64,000 nt of DNA, from assembly GCA_023362775.1 (NCBI GenBank), contig JALMGJ010000005.1, positions 85,880,921 to 85,944,920 of the forward strand, in the 5' to 3' direction. The stretch's first letter is position 1. Each line of letters opens with the position of its first letter. This document shows, one piece after another, positions 47,901 to 57,772 of the stretch. The translations under genes and the position numbers were made by a program. This DNA comes from Charina bottae. Its lineage: Eukaryota; Chordata; Lepidosauria; Squamata; Charinaidae. The notes below the pieces were generated by a model. The model saw only the letters and a program-made list of their open reading frames with translations. It made no database searches and had not been told where the DNA came from.

Positions 47901-48652
47901 TCTTAAACTATATGTGACATTTATACCAAAGTAACATGATTCCGAACTCATTCGCTCACTGCTTAAGAATTCCAAAGAACAACAATTCCTTTGACTGATG
48001 GTTTGCTAAATTTAATATGCTTAGCAAGTGAAATTATTGCCTACTCTAATGCTATGTAATTATTAAGATACACTGCTTTTAAAAATACCAAGTGAATAAT
48101 ATTGATTTAGGGAACTGCTATTTAGAAAAATGCCAGCAAAGGAGGAATATATTTTATATTAGCTGCCTTAGAGCTGTAATAGGTCTGTACTGAGATATGT
48201 GCATGGAAATAAATTATGCACAAGGTAAGCTGTTTTGCTATACAGTACCCATAATATTAATTAAACTGTAATTTTATCAACAAAGCTTTAATTTAACAAA
48301 TAAACAGGAATCATCTGTACTGTTCTCTCAAATATACAACTTTGGGACCATAATAAAGCATTCAGGAGCATCTGCAATTAATTTTAAAGCAAATAGTGTG
48401 ACTAACAACTTTAAAGGGTGTTTGTAATTTATTTATTTGGCTTACACCGAGTATAATTACAGTTATAATGCATTATTATTTTTATACCAGAGTTAGATGT
48501 AGATGTATCTTGTATACAATTAAGCAGATAGGTGTTTCTGTACTAATAGGGAAGGTTTCTGGTTCCTTGAAAGGAAAGGGGGATGGAAATGAAACCGAGG
48601 TTGCCCAGTGAAACATGGATGAAAGCGTGCTTGAGTCATGGTTTTGTCTGTT
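44941..48652. other. Repeat-poor stretch without recognised genes
   Basis: A GAT/GGT-rich run lies at 45795-45833. 47930-48430 is the most regulatory-looking DNA of the window: repeat-free, rich in ATTA/TAAT and similar sites (ATAATATTAATTAAACTG, GCAATTAATTTTAAAGC). Frames around 46.4-47.4 kb have no domains. Confidence 0.3.
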
Positions 48653-48798
48653 ACGTTCCGCGCGTGTCATGCCGGCCACATGACCGCGGAAGCGTCTTCA
48701 GACAACGCTGGCTCTTCGGCTAACAAACGGAGATGAGCACCGGCCCCTAGAGTCGGACACGACTGCACAAATGTGCGGGGGGAACCTTTACCTTTTTA
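48653..48798 (+). mobile_element. 5'-truncated Sauria-type SINE
   Basis: Only the last ~145 bp: GTCATGCCGGCCACATGACC, AACAAACGGAGATGAGCACC, CTAGAGTCGGACACGACTGC, then AACCTTTACC. The Pol III head is absent. Confidence 0.85.
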
Positions 48799-50635
48799 TG
48801 TTAATATATCCAGCATAGGTCAGTTTCACCCCTTTCATTTTAAACTGCTTGTGAGAAGTCAGGGGTGCTGTTTATAACAGCTTTGAAAATTGTTGGGGTA
48901 GCTGATTACAGTTGTAACCAGGCCTTGCGTGCGCCAGTGCAGCAAATGTTAAAAATAAGTGACTCTGGCAGTTTTGGTTGGCATTATTTTAAAAGTTTCT
49001 GCTCAGGTTGTTTCTTTCCTTTCTTTTTTGAAAAAAGGATCTTGAGAAATGGTATTATATGAGAAAAATACCACTGCAGTAAGAGGAAGCAATTATACTG
49101 GGATGTTTGTTTGTGGCTAACAGAATGCTGAAAAAGCAGATTTGCAAATTTGTGAGCGAGAGAAGCTTAGTTTTCATCTTTATCAGCCAAAGTGGTTTCT
49201 TGTTAGCTGAGCAGCAAGCTAGAAAGCGACCAATTTTGACAACATAATTTACATCTTTGTATAAAACTATTGCTGGCAGGCGAACTAATTTGTGCTGGAT
49301 TAGGTTGTTTGTCTCAGCTGCTGACTAACCATGCAGTCTATCAGAGGTTGTTTTCAGATATCACTTTTCAACTGTGCCCTTGAGAGGAAGAATTGATCGG
49401 GAATATACAGAGCCAAATTACTCCAATAACTTTATTAAAAAAAAAACACCCCAAAACAATTACTGAATCATATCAAGGTGAAGAATTGTGAAAGGAAGAA
49501 AATAAATATTACAAGTTTCTTTGTTTTTTTTAAAAAAATAATCTTTAAAATCATACTATTGCAGGAGTCATAAAAAGACTGCTTTTATCATGAAGATAAA
49601 AGAAAAGAATTTGTAATAACTTATGGTGGACATAGCTTTGTAAAATGTAATGTGATGCAGGTGATGGTGTTAACACTTATTTGCACTTCAATGCGAACCT
49701 GTTAAATCTCCAGACTGCCAGTTTTCACTTAAAAATCCAAATTAGCCTGGGGCAGATGCCAGTGCTGGATTTTGCAAATCATAATTTATAGATTAGCTGT
49801 CAGTGTTGGGGACGTGTATTTTTGTACAGTGATTTCTTTTTCTCTTTCTTCTTTTTCTCCTGCTCCGTGGTTTGTCATTACCTAAACACAGACACAAACT
49901 ATAATTCGCTACAAACCAGATACAGAAACTGTGGTTATATGCACACACAAAGTGGATAGTGGCTTAGTTTAGGAACAAATCACTGCTTTTTGGCTCCTCC
50001 CACTAGTGGCTGCAATAAATAGGAGTGCCGAACGGTAGCATAACATCCAAACCTTTCAGTCACAGTCTGGAGCCGAGGGTTGAGGCTGATATATAATTTT
50101 TTTGTTATTTAGAGTATAGCAAAGTTGGATGAGCTGAAGCTTTAAGCTTTTACTTGTTGATGGAGTCCCAATTAAGAAGCTGTTCCAACTCGTAGACGAG
50201 GAAAAAAGGAGTAAGTACACCAGCCTGTTTGTCAGGATTTTTCAGAATTTGGGCTTATCATTTTCTGCAGAGGCAGACAATGGATTGAAGTCTGTTTGCA
50301 AATCAGTGCTCTGCACTGATGCACATGTAATGTAACACTATAATTAAAGTATAGCAGGGAAATGGGAGTGGAGTGGGTCCTCCTGATTCTGTCAATCACA
50401 GTGTGCAGGAAGTTAATACTATCTTTGCACTTGACCACATCAGTACAAAGACCCATTTGAAGTTGTGATGGTTAGGTAAGCCAAAATAAGTAAAATAATT
50501 AAATCGTATCTGCAAAACAATTTTGTAATTATAGATCCGGGTGTATTGGCCAGCTCTAATTACCATAATTGATCAGCCTGGGGATGATATAATAAAATGA
50601 TAGAATCCAGAGTTGTTTCTGCCTCTGATCAGTTG
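48799..50635. other. Repeat-poor block; candidate regulatory DNA and promoter
   Basis: Almost no transposon sequence. Motif-dense AT-rich tracts at 48850-49430 and 49600-49830, and CTCTAATTACCATAATTGAT near 50550. It includes the putative promoter and exon listed separately. Function inferred from pattern only. Confidence 0.3.
49990..50216 (+). promoter_or_regulatory. Putative promoter plus non-coding first exon
   Basis: A TATA-like AATAAATAGG at 50014-50023 is followed by ~165 bp of less AT-rich sequence and then a strong splice-donor match, GGA|GTAAGT, with GTAAGT at 50211-50216. A RUNX-type TGTGGTTA occurs upstream near 49931. The would-be exon has only very short ATG frames, so it would be 5' UTR or non-coding RNA. 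I cannot name a gene; without transcript data this remains a pattern match. Confidence 0.2.
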
Positions 50636-50702
50636 TTCTGCTGCATAAGGTGCTGCTGTAAGAAATGAGGAGACCTGGTTCAAGTCCGCCGTCAGCAGAT
50701 GC
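50636..50702 (+). mobile_element. tRNA-head SINE fragment
   Basis: CATAAGGTGCTGCTGT and GACCTGGTTCAAGTCCGCC, a good B box, resemble the head of a tRNA-type SINE; nothing of the body follows. Confidence 0.35.
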
Positions 50703-50857
50703 TTCTAGACCAGGGGACTCCGTATGGGAAATAAACAGGAGGAATGAGTGATCCTAACTCAGGAAGACAAATATGATGTGATAGGCATCACTGAAACATG
50801 GAGGAGTGATAGATATGATTGGCATATAGCACTGGAGGGCTACAAATTACTGTAGAG

Positions 50858-51098
50858 CAGGGGTGGGCAACGTCAGGCCTGCGGGCCATATAAGGCCCGC
50901 AGGGCTCCCGCCCGCAAACCCCGCCCCTTCCATGTGATTGGCTCCCATCCGCAAACCCCGCCCCCCAGTACTTGTGATTGGCTCCCGCCCGCAAACTCCG
51001 TCCCCCATTCTGCGGAAATCCCAGAAACCCCCCCCCTCCCGGTCCCCAGTTATAAATATCCAAATGGCCCTTGGCAGAAAAAAGGTTCCCCACCCCTG
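50858..51098. mobile_element. hAT MITE with Sp1/NF-Y-like tandem units
   Basis: Ends CAGGGGTGGGCAAC and, reversed, CAGGGGTGGGGAAC. Flanks CTGTAGAG (50850-50857) and CTCTAGAG (51099-51106) agree in seven of eight bases, as for hAT. The interior has three ~37-40-bp tandem units, each starting GCTCCC, with CGCAAACCCCGCCCC and ATTGG. It is inserted in the CR1 endonuclease region. Confidence 0.88.
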
Positions 51099-51992
51099 CT
51101 CTAGAGGAACAGACTCAACAGCAAGGTTGTGTGTGTGTGCACAACATTAAAGAAGAAATATACTCGCAGAGGAACTGGAGCATGGGAATCCTGTTGAAGG
51201 TGCATGGGTAAGCATAGAAGGAGAAACAAAAGCAATTCCATCCTGGGAGTTTATTATAGGCTGCCTGAGCAGGCAGAAGACATTGGTGAGGCCTTTCTGC
51301 ATTAGAAGGTGTTTCAAAGAGACATGTAATAGTGACAATGGGGGATTTCAATTATCATGGCATCTGCTGGGAATCTAACTCTGACAGGAATCAGAGATCC
51401 AACACAGTCTTGTCTCCTCTTGCTGACAATTTCATTTATCAGAAGGTAGAAGAACAAGGGGGTCTGCTATCCTAGATCTAAACATCGCCAGCATGGAGGA
51501 ATGGTTGAAGAAGTACAGGTGACTGGTACTTTGGTGGAAAATGGTCATGTTATCCTTGCATTCATGATATTAAGGTGAGGAAGGCCTGAGAAGCATCAGA
51601 CCTGCATATTGGATTTCAGAAAAGCAGATTTAGATGAACTCGGAGGGTACGTTAAATCATATACCATGGCTTGAAAAATGTCCAACAAGGATGGGAAATC
51701 CTGCAAAATAAGATACTGAAGCTGCCATTATAAACACTTCCTACGAGAAGGAAAAAATGGGAGAAATCTAAAGAGATCAGCCTGGATATACACAGAGTCC
51801 TGTAAGATGCTGAAGAGAAGAAAGGATACAGGAAATGGAAAGAAGGACACATACTTCAAGAAGAATACGAGGTAATCTCCAAAAATTATGCAATGGAAAA
51901 AAATCACCTAAGAGCATGCCAACAATTGGTGAGGTTCCAGTAATTATTATATTAAAGCTAGCAAGTTATAGTGAATCACTAGTTTCCTCCTG

Positions 51993-52499
51993 ACAAATCT
52001 CGATAAAATAGTTAAGAGCAGAGACATCACACTGACAACAAAGGTCCGCATAGTTAAAGCAATGGTATTCCCTGTATTAACCTATGGCTGTGAGAGCTGG
52101 ACCATAAGGAAGGCTGAGCGAAGGAAGATAGATGCTTTTGAACTGTGGTGTTGGAGGAAAATTCTGAGAGTGCCTTGGACTGCAAGAAGACCAAACCAGT
52201 CCATACTCCAGGAAATAAAGCCAGACTGCTCACTTGAGGGAATGATATTAAAGGCAAAACTGAAGTACTTTGGCCACATAATGAGAAGACAGGATACCCT
52301 GGAGAAGATGCTGATGCTAGGGAAAGTGGAAGGCCAAAGGAAGAGGGGCCGGCCAAGGGCAAGATGGATGGCTGATATTCTGGAGGTGACAGACTTGACC
52401 TTGGGGGAGCTGGGGGTGGCGACGGCCGACAGGAAGCTCTGGCATGGGCTGGTCCATGAAGTCACGAAGAGTCAGAAGTGACTGAATGAATAAACAACA
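51993..52499 (+). mobile_element. 5'-truncated Bov-B with 12-bp TSD
   Basis: Begins at the ORF2 codons for NLDKIVKSRD and ends TGAATAAACAACAA. AGTTTCCTCCTG flanks it perfectly at 51981-51992 and 52500-52511, so the insertion is unambiguous. It sits inside the CR1. Confidence 0.95.
52005..52481 (+). pseudogene. Bov-B ORF2 C-terminal fragment
   Basis: The frame is open from the truncation point to a TGA at 52479-52481 and encodes the conserved region after the reverse transcriptase: TYGCESWTIRKAERRK, FELWCWRKILRVPW and GRPRARWMADILEVTD. It retains the GRPRARW arginine codon that is a stop in the 19.7-kb copy. Its own early stop lies four codons before the natural end, again where CGA is expected. 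No catalytic domain remains. Confidence 0.9.
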
Positions 52500-53227
52500 A
52501 GTTTCCTCCTGTTAAGACTGAAGAACTCCAGACTATTCATCAAAGTCCTTATATGTACAGTATGTACTTGACCATTGACAAAGAATTGTTTTACATCTGA
52601 TAAGGAGTACAAGTAGGGGCACACAGGAATCTGGGGGTCTCTGTGTGTAGAAAGAAAACACTTTATAATGCATGGTACTTAGCTTTTGGGAAGACAAACA
52701 AGGTTAGAATAAAGTACATCGACTTTGAATGGGAAGAGTTCTAAACATACCCATTATCAGTATCCTTGAGAACATTGCAGTTGATGGAGACACAATTTGT
52801 GAATCGAAGGACAATCATTGAAGAGACAAAAGTTACAACTTGAGGATATATGTCATGAGGGAGTAGCTGTGGCATGTACTGTATATGGTGAAGATGGTTT
52901 AGCAGTTAATGCTACTGGGGCTAGATTCATTGAATTTTACATCAAACAAGCTCTAGGTGTGAACATGTAGGAGACATATAGAATAGTAAAAAATTCCTCC
53001 ACAACTACAGTCCCCTGCATTAGAAATTGTTCAGCATTTTTATCAATGGCTGGGAGTTGAAGAGACACTTATCATATGTGCAGATGACACAAATCTGGGA
53101 GGGTTGACTAATCCTTTAGAAGATGGAGAGAGAACGATCTAGAGAGATTTGAGCAGTGGGCTGAAAGGATTGGGACAGAATTTAATCTGGAGAAATGTAA
53201 AATTATCCATCAGGGTAGGAAAAATGT

Positions 53228-53556
53228 TGGGCGTGGTGGCTCAGCAGGTAAGACGCCAGGCTTGTCGATCGGAAGATCGCAAATTCGGAGGTTCGAATCC
53301 CTATCCCTGCATGCGGAGTGAGCTCCCGCACTAGCTCCAGCTCTTGCCAACCTAGCAATTCAAAAGCATGCAAATGCAAGTAGATAAATAGGTACCACTT
53401 CGGTGGGATGGTAACAGCGTTCCGCACGTGTCATGCGGCCACATGACCATGGAAGCGTCTTCGGACAATGCTGGCTCTTCGGCTAACAAACGGAGATGAG
53501 CACCGGTCCCTAGAGTTGGACACGACTGCACAAATGTGCGGGGGGAACCTTTACCT
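53228..53556 (+). mobile_element. Complete Sauria-type SINE with 12-bp TSD
   Basis: A box (GTGGCTCAGCAGG), B box (GGAGGTTCGAATCCC), the GCATGCAAATGCAAG body and the CTAGAGTTGGACACGACTGC tail are present. TAGGAAAAATGT flanks it at 53216-53227 and 53557-53568. It interrupts CR1 reverse transcriptase. Confidence 0.93.
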
Positions 53557-53802
53557 TAGGAAAAATGTAAGGAACAAGTATAGGATGGGCTTGGCAGTAG
53601 TACATCTGAAAAGGAACTGGGTGTCCTTGTTGAGAACAAGTTAAAACTGAGCTAGCCGTGCAATGCAGCTGCTAAAAAGGCAACACTACGTTACATTACT
53701 ATTGTTCTCTACCAGGAAGTACTTTAACAGGAGCAGAGTCCAAATCATGAGATGCAATTGCTCCACTTTACTCTGCCCCAATCAGATCCCATTTGAATCA
53801 GA

Positions 53803-54443
53803 TCAACTTTATTTCAGTCAATAGAACTTTGTAGAAAGTAAAAACACGTGTCGTATACAGTCTGAACACCTGGGATAATTTGTTAAGAGTTGGGATATAA
53901 GGCAGAGATGACTATCTGTATAGATTTTACTGTAAAGAAGGACGTACTGTAAGTTGTTGGTTGGCACCTCATGGGCATAATCTGTCCACATGTGTAATTT
54001 TCCTAAATTTTCCTCCTGTGAATGAAGTAGGAAGGGCATTAAAAAGGGCTAAGGTTAATGCCCTTCTGAATTTAGATACTGCAATGTGATATTGAGCTTG
54101 TTTTAATGTTACAGAAAGGGTATTTGTGAATATGTATCTGAGCAGGGAGGCCTGTTCATTTTGGCTTTCCATGTCTACAACCCATTGCCCAAACCTAAAG
54201 TCAGCCTTTGGGATCCCAACCTCAATATCATCTCACTAGAGAAGCCCTCATGGTTCAATTTCTTGGCAAGCAATTTTATTCCAGCTGAAATTAAAAGTAT
54301 CAGCTAGTATTAAAGAGACCAACTTGGCTAAAATATAACCTTCACCAATATGCAAAGAAGTTTAGCCAGAGGCTGGTCTCAATTTGTTGATGCCTGCTTT
54401 ATCTTGGAGTGCTGTGTTACAAAGCAAGTAACTTGAAATATTG
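53803..54443 (-). mobile_element. Unassigned LINE 3' fragment inside CR1
   Basis: On the minus strand 54172-53969 and, after a frameshift, about 53960-53830 give a C-terminal-type sequence: FRRALTLALFNALPTS, DRLCP, then QYVLLYSKIYTD and LLTNYPRCSD. This has the layout of a LINE C-terminus with a CPC/HVLL-type cysteine-histidine region, here damaged. The plus-strand start TTTATTTCAGTCAATAGA reads on the minus strand as a tail TTGACTGAAATAAA, like the tail at 61.0 kb. I do not assign a clade. Confidence 0.4.
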
Positions 54444-54445
54444 TA

Positions 54446-54980
54446 CAGGTAGTCCTCATTTAGCGATCACAGTTGGGACCAGCAACTCGGTCATTAAGCG
54501 AAGTGGGAAATCACGTGACTGCGGCCGTGCTTTCCTTTTCCCCACTCCCCCACCCTTTGGAATGCTCACCCCGGCGCTGGGATAATTAACAAGAAGGGAA
54601 TTAATGTTTGTATTTACATTCATTGAGATTACAAGAGAGGAAGCAGGCACACAATGGGGAATACACATCAAAAGCAATGTAGTGGTGCCAACAGCCATGA
54701 ATGTGCTATGCAAACAGCCTGGTGTATTCCCCATTATGTGCCTGCTTCCACTCTTATAATCCCTTCCTCTCCAATCTCTCCGCTCTGCAAGGGGGGGAAA
54801 AAAGACAGACAACAGGACAGGCACAGGACAACACATACTAACTGACTGTAATGGCAATCACGTGACTGAAGGATGCTGCGAAGGTCGTAAATGCAGGCAT
54901 TGGTCGTAAAGTTATTTTTCCAGCACCGTCATAACTTCACATGGTCACTGAATGAGGCAGTCGGTAAGGAGGACTACCTG
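54446..54980. mobile_element. TA-flanked (Tc1/mariner, Tigger-like) MITE, copy 3
   Basis: Ends CAGGTAGTCCTCATTTAGC and, reversed, CAGGTAGTCCTCCTTACCG, with TA at 54444-54445 and 54981-54982. It is longer than the other copies because of an internal insert with a 40-bp inverted repeat (54627-54666 against 54722-54761). Two ATCACGTGACTG modules flank that insert. Confidence 0.8.
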
Positions 54981-55225
54981 TATCTCGTTCTGTGCACCGC
55001 GGTTCAAAATGGACAGTGACAAATTGGAACAGCCTCAGAGGTGGCAATCGAGACAGGGAGGGGTCTGAGAAATGATTAAACCACAGAAGATGTGGTGACT
55101 TTTCCTTCACTGAAGGATTTCAGACTGAGGCTGGATAATCACCAAGTGGATCCTGCACTGAAGCAGGGGGAATGACCTTTAAGGTCCCTTCCAGTCCAAT
55201 TATGACTCTGTGAAGTATAATTGGT

Positions 55226-56534
55226 GTTTGTAATAAAATTTTATGGCTAAAACTTTTGCAAGGAAAAAAGCCCTACAACCATCTGAAAAGGATCACCAGT
55301 CACCTTTGGTGCGCCTCTGACTTGCATAAGCATTTGTGTGCCTTGAGATCACTTGCTAGGGCTATATTGCTTATTTTGCACAAATACAACAAATATTGAA
55401 GCACTCAGTAGAGTTTCATTTGGCCACTCTTTCTAAGCATATTTTTGGTCACTTGCTGAAAACACTCCCATTCTTGCTGTCATCCATTTTCATTGGTATT
55501 TTGGTGCCTTTTAAATTATTCACTTCTTATTTTTTTTATGGTGCTTCTCTTTCCAGGTGATCTTGGAATATGGAATTAGAATATAATTCAATTTAGTGGC
55601 ATTTAAGTGATTCTTCCACACATTACTTCCAGGTTTGGTTTAGTCCTAATTTCTATTCTTTAGCCAGGACTTCTGAAAATATTTACTGAATGGTCCTGTG
55701 ATGAAATAATACATTATTTGGATTTTACTAACTAAACAAAGGGTTAACTGGACACTTCCGTATAAAGAAAAAAGGGACAAAAAGCTACGAGAATTTGGAG
55801 AAAGGCAATCAACAGCCGGAGAGAATAATAATAATAAAAGAAAACCAAAAGACGTTAACTACCATATATAACAGAAGAGAAACATTGGTGACCTTTGTAA
55901 CACAGTAAACTATCATTCTATAAATAAGCATGGAGTTTTGTTGATGTACTTTTAAACAGAAAGAACGTATATCTGATATTAAATCTTCATACAATGTTGT
56001 TAAATAAAGTTTTAATTGTTTATAAAGAATGGGTATTGGAGTAAATAAGAGAGAGAATATAATTACCCCCTCCCCCCATACTTAAAATTACTGGAAAGAG
56101 AGGCAAGAATCTCAATATAAGAACTCTAAGATTATAATGTTTGAATGGTGACAGCAGTATTTTAAATTATATTTGTTTATCTTCAAAATAAACTTCAAAT
56201 GAGATTATGTGCAGTCATAATTATCTAAACTCGTCAGGAACCTGAATAGTTGAGCACAGTCAGTGCTGTGCGATGGGTGAATCTATAAATCAAATAAGAA
56301 AACAATTAATCAGCTAAGAGTACTGGGAGGGTTCATTGGGGACTTCTTAGCATGGCCAACGTCTTTCTCTTTGCCAACTGCTTTCACCCAACAGATGGAT
56401 TTCTAGTAGGAGTTGGGTTCACTTTCAAAGATGGCAACTTAAGCTGATCAATGAATAAATTGGATGATTTGTTTAGGTGTATGTTAGGTGACCCTTCACC
56501 ACCAGTTTAGCTGAAGTTATAGCAGAAATCAACC
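55226..56534. other. No gene or repeat recognised
   Basis: AT-rich. 55740-56060 might be an old LINE 3' UTR (A-rich, AATAATAATAATAAAAG), but no diagnostic tail is visible. Confidence 0.4.
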
Positions 56535-57084
56535 ACTGCTGTACCAGTTTGCTTCCGGGTCCAATTCAAGGTGTTGGTTATCACCTTTAAAGCCCTACAT
56601 GGCATGGGGCCAGGTTACCTGAGGGACCGTCTCATCCCGATAACATCCACCTGCCCCAGTCGGTCATGCAGAGAGGGCATGCTTCGGACCCCCTCAACAA
56701 GAGAATTCCATCTAGCGGGGTCCAGGAAGCGAGCCTTCTCTGTGATAGCACCCACACTCTGGAATATCTTGCCCCCAGAAGTGAGACAGGCCACTTCACT
56801 CCCGACCTTCTGGAAGACTCTAAAGACCTGGTTCTGCTGCCTTGCCTGGGACGAGGGAGGTAATATTTCCTCCTGGGGATGCCTGGCCCCATAGTGTCCT
56901 CCCTTTTCGATGAGATTTTACCATCACTTGGATTTTTATCTATTTATCTTATTAGATGGGTTGATTGTATTTTATTTTTATAGGTTTTAATTGTTGAGTG
57001 TCTTGTAAACCGCCCAGAGTCCCCCATAGGGGGAGATGGGCGGTGATAAATTTGAATAATAAATAAATAAATAAATAAATAAAT
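56535..57084 (+). mobile_element. L2/CR1-type LINE 3' end, best-preserved copy
   Basis: A 107-codon frame (56571-56894) encodes the reverse transcriptase C-terminus: VITFKALHGMGPGYLRDRL, RSCREGMLRTPS, FHLAGSRKRAFSVIAPTLWN and LPPEVRQATSLPTFWKTLKTW. Preservation of these motifs marks a rather young copy. It has lost all upstream catalytic sequence. The 3' end is TGTAAACCGCCCAGAGTCCC, GGGAGATGGGCGG, then (AAAT)n at 57059-57084. Confidence 0.85.
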
Positions 57085-57374
57085 GTTATTTCATCTGTTA
57101 CCAAGTTCTTCATCCAGAGATTTGACCAAGCAACACGTAATAGAAGGATTGGTTTTACATAGCTTTGCAGAAGCCATGCTGATTCTTCCTTAGCAAGACT
57201 TCTCCTTCTATTTGCTTGGCAATTTTAATTCACACATTTTTTCCACCCAGTTATCCAGAACAGAAGCTAATCCAGATAATAGTACTTTGCAGAAATGAAG
57301 CTCTTTGTTCTTTTGGTTTCCATAATAAAGTTGGCACCATCTATGTGTGAAAGCTCAGAATTACAGAATGGATA
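57085..57374. other. No gene or repeat recognised
   Basis: Short unique-looking stretch between the L2 end and the hAT MITE. Confidence 0.4.
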
Positions 57375-57382
57375 CTATATGG

Positions 57383-57764
57383 CAGGGCTTTCCAAAGTGC
57401 TGCCGCTGGCGACACACCAGCGGCAGCGGTGGCGTGTGTGCGCACGGCGACGGCAGGGGGGGAGCGTGCGGCGGCGCGCGTGCATGGCGACGGTGTGGGG
57501 GGGGCGTGCGGCGGCGCGCGCGCATGCGGCGAAAGCACACGGGCGTGCAGCGGCGCACGCGCGGCGGCATAGGTACATGCGGCGGCGCAGGGGGCGTGCG
57601 GCGGCGCAGGGGGCGTGCGGCGGCGCAGGGGGCGTGCGGCGGCGCGCACGTGCATGGCGGCCACCGTGCACGCGCGCGCCGCTGCTTCCGGGTGGTGTGG
57701 CGACACACCACGCTGTGTGTGGCGACCCACTTTTGTGTCGCGACACACAGTTTGGAAAGCTCTG
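57383..57764. mobile_element. CpG-rich hAT MITE, copy 2, internally expanded
   Basis: The same ends as copy 1 (CAGGGCTTTCCAAAGTGC; GTTTGGAAAGCTCTG) with perfect 8-bp duplications CTATATGG at 57375-57382 and 57765-57772. The 382-bp body is extremely GC-rich and includes three perfect 19-bp units, GCGGCGGCGCAGGGGGCGT (57579-57635), plus degenerate relatives. The shared right end CGCGACACACAGTTTGG ties the copies together. The long open frames on both strands, including an alanine/arginine-rich 192-codon one, come from GC bias. Confidence 0.92.
57579..57635. repeat. 19-bp minisatellite, three perfect units
   Basis: GCGGCGGCGCAGGGGGCGT repeated at 57579, 57598 and 57617, confined to the interior of the hAT MITE. 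Confidence 0.9.
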
Positions 57765-57772
57765 CTATATGG

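Larger units (their letters stand above)
50703..55225 (+). mobile_element. CR1 LINE split by five insertions
   Basis: One plus-strand CR1 in order. 50703-50857: endonuclease start, DVIGITETWRSDRYDW with one stop upstream. 51107-51980: endonuclease middle, MGDFNYHGICWESNS near 51337-51381 and DNFIYQKVEE. 52512-53215: reverse transcriptase, ADDTNLGG at 53080-53103. 53569-53802: later RT, with LYSAPIRSHL-type sequence at about 53768. About 54985-55225: 3' UTR with GAATGACCTTTAAGGTCCC and a degenerate octamer end. Stops and frameshifts occur throughout, so it is long dead. Inserts are a hAT MITE, a Bov-B, a SINE, an unassigned LINE piece and a TA-flanked MITE. Confidence 0.85.
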
